Shown here in pieces: positions 61,737 to 64,000 of a stretch of DNA of 64,000 nucleotides. Source of the DNA: Corynebacterium sp. UBA2622 (GTDB taxonomy: Bacteria > Actinomycetota > Actinomycetes > Mycobacteriales > Mycobacteriaceae); assembly GCF_002339505.1 (NCBI RefSeq), contig NZ_DDJO01000013.1, positions 82,893-146,892 of the forward strand, given 5' to 3'. A model generated the notes under the pieces. The model saw only the letters and a list, made by a program, of their open reading frames with translations, was not told the DNA's origin and did not search any database. Each line of letters starts with the position of its first letter. The stretch's first letter is position 1. Made by a program: the position numbers and the translations under genes.

Positions 61737-62888
61737 ATGACCACCCTGCTTGTCACCAACGACTTCCCGCCCACCGTCGGCGGGATTCAGTCGTACCTGA
61801 GGGACTACGCGGGGGAGTTCGTGGCGCGTGCCGGTGCGGGTGAGCTGATCGTGTTCGCCTCCACTCAGGACGCCGAAGCGGCGCGGGAGTGGGATGCCGG
61901 CGCCCCCTACGAGGTGATCCGCTGGCCGGGCCGGGTCATGCTGCCCACGCCGGCGGTGCGCCGCCGCATGCAGGCCATCATCCGCGCCCGCGGGGTCGAA
62001 ACCGTGTGGTTCGGTGCGGCGGCGCCGCTCGCCGTGATGGGTGGGGCGGCGAAGGCGGCGGGTGCGGTGCGGGTCGTTGCCACCACCCACGGCCACGAGG
62101 TGGGGTGGTCGATGATCCCCCTTGCCCGCGGTGTACTGCACCGGGTCGGTGAAAGCGCCGACGTGATCACGTACATCTCGGAGTACACCCTCCGGCGCTT
62201 CCACCGGGCGTTCGGTACACGCGCGCGCTACGTGGCGCTGCCGTCCGGGGTGGACACCGCCTTCTTCCGCCCCGCCACGCCGGGCCAGCGCCACGCAACC
62301 CGAGGGGTGCTCGGCGTCGGCGACGCGCCGCTGATCGTCTGCGCCTCGCGCCTGGTGGCACGGAAAGGGCAGGACCAGCTCATCCGGGTGATGCCCCGCG
62401 TGCGTTCGCTTGTCGACGGCACGCGACTCGTCATCGTCGGAACGGGGCCGTACGGGCGCACCCTGCGCGCCCTCGCCGCGGACCTGCCTGACGCTGACCG
62501 TGGGAGCGTGATGTTCACCGGGGCGGTCTCCCGCGACGAGCTCCGGGACCTCGTCGCCGCGGCGGACGTTTTCGCAATGCCCGCGCGCACCCGCGGGGGC
62601 GGGCTGGATGTGGAGGGGCTTGGAATCGTCTACCTGGAGGCGCAGGCCTGCGGTGTACCGGTGGTCGCCGGGGACTCTGGCGGGGCCCCGGAAACCGTCG
62701 GGGACGGAGGGGGAGTGGTGGTCGGAGGGCGCGACACGGAGGCGCTGGCCGAACAGCTCGGCGCCCTGCTGCGGGACGCCCCGGGTCGCGCAGCGATGGG
62801 GGAGGCGGGCCGGAGGGGCGTCGAGAAGCGTTTCGCGTGGGACGAGCTGGGCGACCGTCTTTTCAAGGTATTGACAGGCGGGCATTAG
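61737..62888 (+). CDS. pimB: GT4 mannosyltransferase PimB' (phosphatidylinositol mannoside pathway)
   Basis: This 383-residue GT-B glycosyltransferase of family 4 should add the second mannose, from GDP-mannose, to phosphatidylinositol monomannoside on the inner membrane face. The EX7E pair is in EGLGIVYLEAQACGVPVV, and the N-terminal glycine loop is in FPPTVGGIQSYL. Length and neighbours (NlpC/P60 upstream, glk downstream) match C. glutamicum pimB'. The ATG at 61737 lies 30 bases after the previous stop. Confidence 0.93.
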   Translation: MTTLLVTNDFPPTVGGIQSYLRDYAGEFVARAGAGELIVFASTQDAEAAREWDAGAPYEVIRWPGRVMLPTPAVRRRMQAIIRARGVETVWFGAAAPLAVMGGAAKAAGAVRVVATTHGHEVGWSMIPLARGVLHRVGESADVITYISEYTLRRFHRAFGTRARYVALPSGVDTAFFRPATPGQRHATRGVLGVGDAPLIVCASRLVARKGQDQLIRVMPRVRSLVDGTRLVIVGTGPYGRTLRALAADLPDADRGSVMFTGAVSRDELRDLVAAADVFAMPARTRGGGLDVEGLGIVYLEAQACGVPVVAGDSGGAPETVGDGGGVVVGGRDTEALAEQLGALLRDAPGRAAMGEAGRRGVEKRFAWDELGDRLFKVLTGGH

Positions 62889-62891
62889 ACT
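62886..62891 (+). promoter_or_regulatory. -10 box of a near-leaderless promoter (glk)
   Basis: TAGACT ends eight bases before the ATG at 62900 and overlaps the pimB' stop. TTGACA at 62871 is too close to be its -35. Confidence 0.4.
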
Positions 62892-62899
62892 GGGTGGCT

Positions 62900-63877
62900 A
62901 TGTCTCTGCCTGCCAGTTCGCCCCCCAGCTCCGCCCGTCCGCTCACCGTCGGATTCGACATCGGCGGGACGAACGTGCGGGCTGGCGTGGTGGACGGCGA
63001 CGGGCGGATCGTCGCGAGACGCGAGACGCGCACCCCCGAGGGCGACGAGGCGCTGACCGCCGCGATCACGGACATCGTCCGCGGGTTGCGCGCGGAGTAC
63101 GACATCCGCGCCGTCGGCGCCGCGGTGGCGGGGTTCCTCGATCCGGAGTGCGAGATCGTCCGCTTTGCGCCGCACCTGGCGTGGCGGAACGACGAGCCAG
63201 TCAAGGCAAGGCTCGAGGGCGCCCTCGGGTTGCCGGTGCGCCTGGAACATGACGCCAACGCCGCGGCCTGGGGCGAGTACCGCTTCGGGGCCGCGCGCCA
63301 GGCCCGCACGTGGGTTTTCTTCGCGGTGGGCACCGGCATCGGCGCAACACTCATGCACGACGGGGAAATCTACCGCGGATCCTTCGGCACCGCGCCCGAG
63401 TTCGGGCACCTTACGGTGGTACCGGGCGGCCGGGTGTGCTCCTGCGGCAAGCAGGGGTGCCTCGAGCGCTACGCCTCCGGAACAGCCCTGGTGGACACCG
63501 CGGTTGAGGTGGCCGGCGGCGGCGGGTTCAAAAAATGCGGCCTGTACCGCAAGGTGGTGGACAAGCGGGCGACGGGCCACGATGTCATGCACGCCGCCCG
63601 GGAAGGCGACCCGCTCGGGGTGGCGACGATCGACAACTTCGCGCAGTGGCTCGGCAAGGGCCTGTCAATCGTCGCGGACGTGCTTGACCCGGCACTCATC
63701 GTCCTGGGAGGGGGAGTCAGCGCGGATGCGGACCTCTTCCTCGACGCGGCGCGCGAGGCGCTCAACCACAACATCGTCGGCGCGGGGTACCGCCCGGTGC
63801 CGGAGATAGTCCGGGCTGAGCTGGGGCCGGATGCAGGTATGATCGGGGTCGCTAATCTGGCCCGGGAACACGTGTGA
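62900..63877 (+). CDS. glk: glucokinase (ROK family)
   Basis: This 325-residue ROK kinase phosphorylates glucose with ATP. The ATP loop FDIGGTNVRAG, the catalytic aspartate in EHDANAAAWGE and the zinc motif CSCGKQGCLE are intact. It is ordinary in length and matches the glk gene that follows pimB' in C. glutamicum. The ATG at 62900 has TAGACT eight bases upstream; the frame continues 21 codons earlier into pimB'. Confidence 0.94.
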   Translation: MSLPASSPPSSARPLTVGFDIGGTNVRAGVVDGDGRIVARRETRTPEGDEALTAAITDIVRGLRAEYDIRAVGAAVAGFLDPECEIVRFAPHLAWRNDEPVKARLEGALGLPVRLEHDANAAAWGEYRFGAARQARTWVFFAVGTGIGATLMHDGEIYRGSFGTAPEFGHLTVVPGGRVCSCGKQGCLERYASGTALVDTAVEVAGGGGFKKCGLYRKVVDKRATGHDVMHAAREGDPLGVATIDNFAQWLGKGLSIVADVLDPALIVLGGGVSADADLFLDAAREALNHNIVGAGYRPVPEIVRAELGPDAGMIGVANLAREHV

Positions 63878-63894
63878 AGAGGATTGACGCTGAT

Positions 63895-64000
63895 ATGACC
63901 AACTATTGGTACACGTTTTTCAAGGCGACCATCGGCCCGCCGCTGTTCCTCTGGAACCGCCCCACCATCACGGGGGCGGAGAACATTCCAAAAAAGGGCG
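63895..64000 (+). CDS. plsC: 1-acylglycerol-3-phosphate acyltransferase, N-terminal part
   Basis: Only the first 35 codons lie in the window. The sequence YWYTFFKATIGPPLFLWN and the following ITGAENIPKKG are the start of a PlsC-like acyltransferase, which makes phosphatidic acid or acylates mannosylated lipids; the HX4D motif would lie beyond the end. It follows glk, as in C. glutamicum. AGAGGA lies about 10 bases before the ATG. Confidence 0.75.
   Translation, partial: MTNYWYTFFKATIGPPLFLWNRPTITGAENIPKKG

Noticed and set aside
62871..62891. Full -35/-10 promoter for glk from TTGACA and TAGACT
   Set aside because: The spacer is only nine bases. The -10 alone is kept as a possible near-leaderless signal.

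Overview
The window is about two thirds G+C and reads as an ordinary chromosomal segment of a Corynebacterium (order Mycobacteriales). The main signs are an LtsA-type asparagine synthetase, the actinobacterial qcrCAB/ctaCFE respiratory genes with a diheme cytochrome c1, a glnA2-glnE pair, a triple-lipoyl AceF, and DUF3052, DUF4191 and DUF3043 genes. I saw no insertion sequence, prophage, integrase or CRISPR array. The genus call is an inference from protein recognition and gene order; no search was run.

Layout. 1-9.7 kb: alpha/beta hydrolase, aceE (pyruvate dehydrogenase E1), a DUF3052 gene, tRNA-Val(TAC), an unrecognised gene, a SURF1-like protein, a low-molecular-weight phosphatase, then a Nif3-like protein, a zinc-ribbon protein and an RNase H/phosphatase fusion. 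9.7-19.7 kb: RNase P RNA (rnpB), an RNB nuclease, a galactokinase-like protein, a CYTH-CHAD protein, glnA2, glnE and a small gene. 19.7-28.3 kb: MFS transporter, thrC, an anchored trypsin-like protease, a NUDIX hydrolase, a GH25 lysozyme with a small membrane protein, glnA and an RDD protein. 28.3-35.2 kb: a DUF4191 gene and a divergent fatty-acid cluster (MaoC hydratase, FabG4-type reductase; thiolase, acyl-CoA-oxidase-like enzyme). 35.2-44.1 kb: lipA, lipB, gcvH, gcvT, gcvP and aceF, all on the minus strand. 44.1-50.5 kb: pepA, ilvE, cobT, DUF3043, erpA and DUF1345 genes. 50.5-59.2 kb: asnB/ltsA, then ctaCF and ctaE-qcrCAB. 59.2-64 kb: a c-di-AMP (ydaO-type) riboswitch, two NlpC/P60 hydrolases, pimB', glk and the start of plsC.

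How the genes work together. Nitrogen assimilation is represented by GlnA (with the adenylylation tyrosine), GlnA2 (no such site seen) and GlnE. AceE and AceF belong to the pyruvate (and, in corynebacteria, 2-oxoglutarate) dehydrogenase complex. LipB and LipA make the lipoyl groups that AceF and GcvH need. QcrCAB, CtaCFE and a SURF1-like assembly factor serve the bc1-aa3 supercomplex. LtsA, two NlpC/P60 hydrolases and PimB' serve the cell envelope. The fatty-acid cluster encodes four enzymes that together could run a peroxisome-like, (R)-specific beta-oxidation spiral.

The most notable points are the c-di-AMP riboswitch, that four-gene cluster with its AT-rich divergent control region, the gcvPTH block between aceF and lipBA, a perfect palindrome before glnA, and a -10-like TANNNT placed 6-8 bases before the start codon of fifteen genes, which suggests widespread leaderless transcription.
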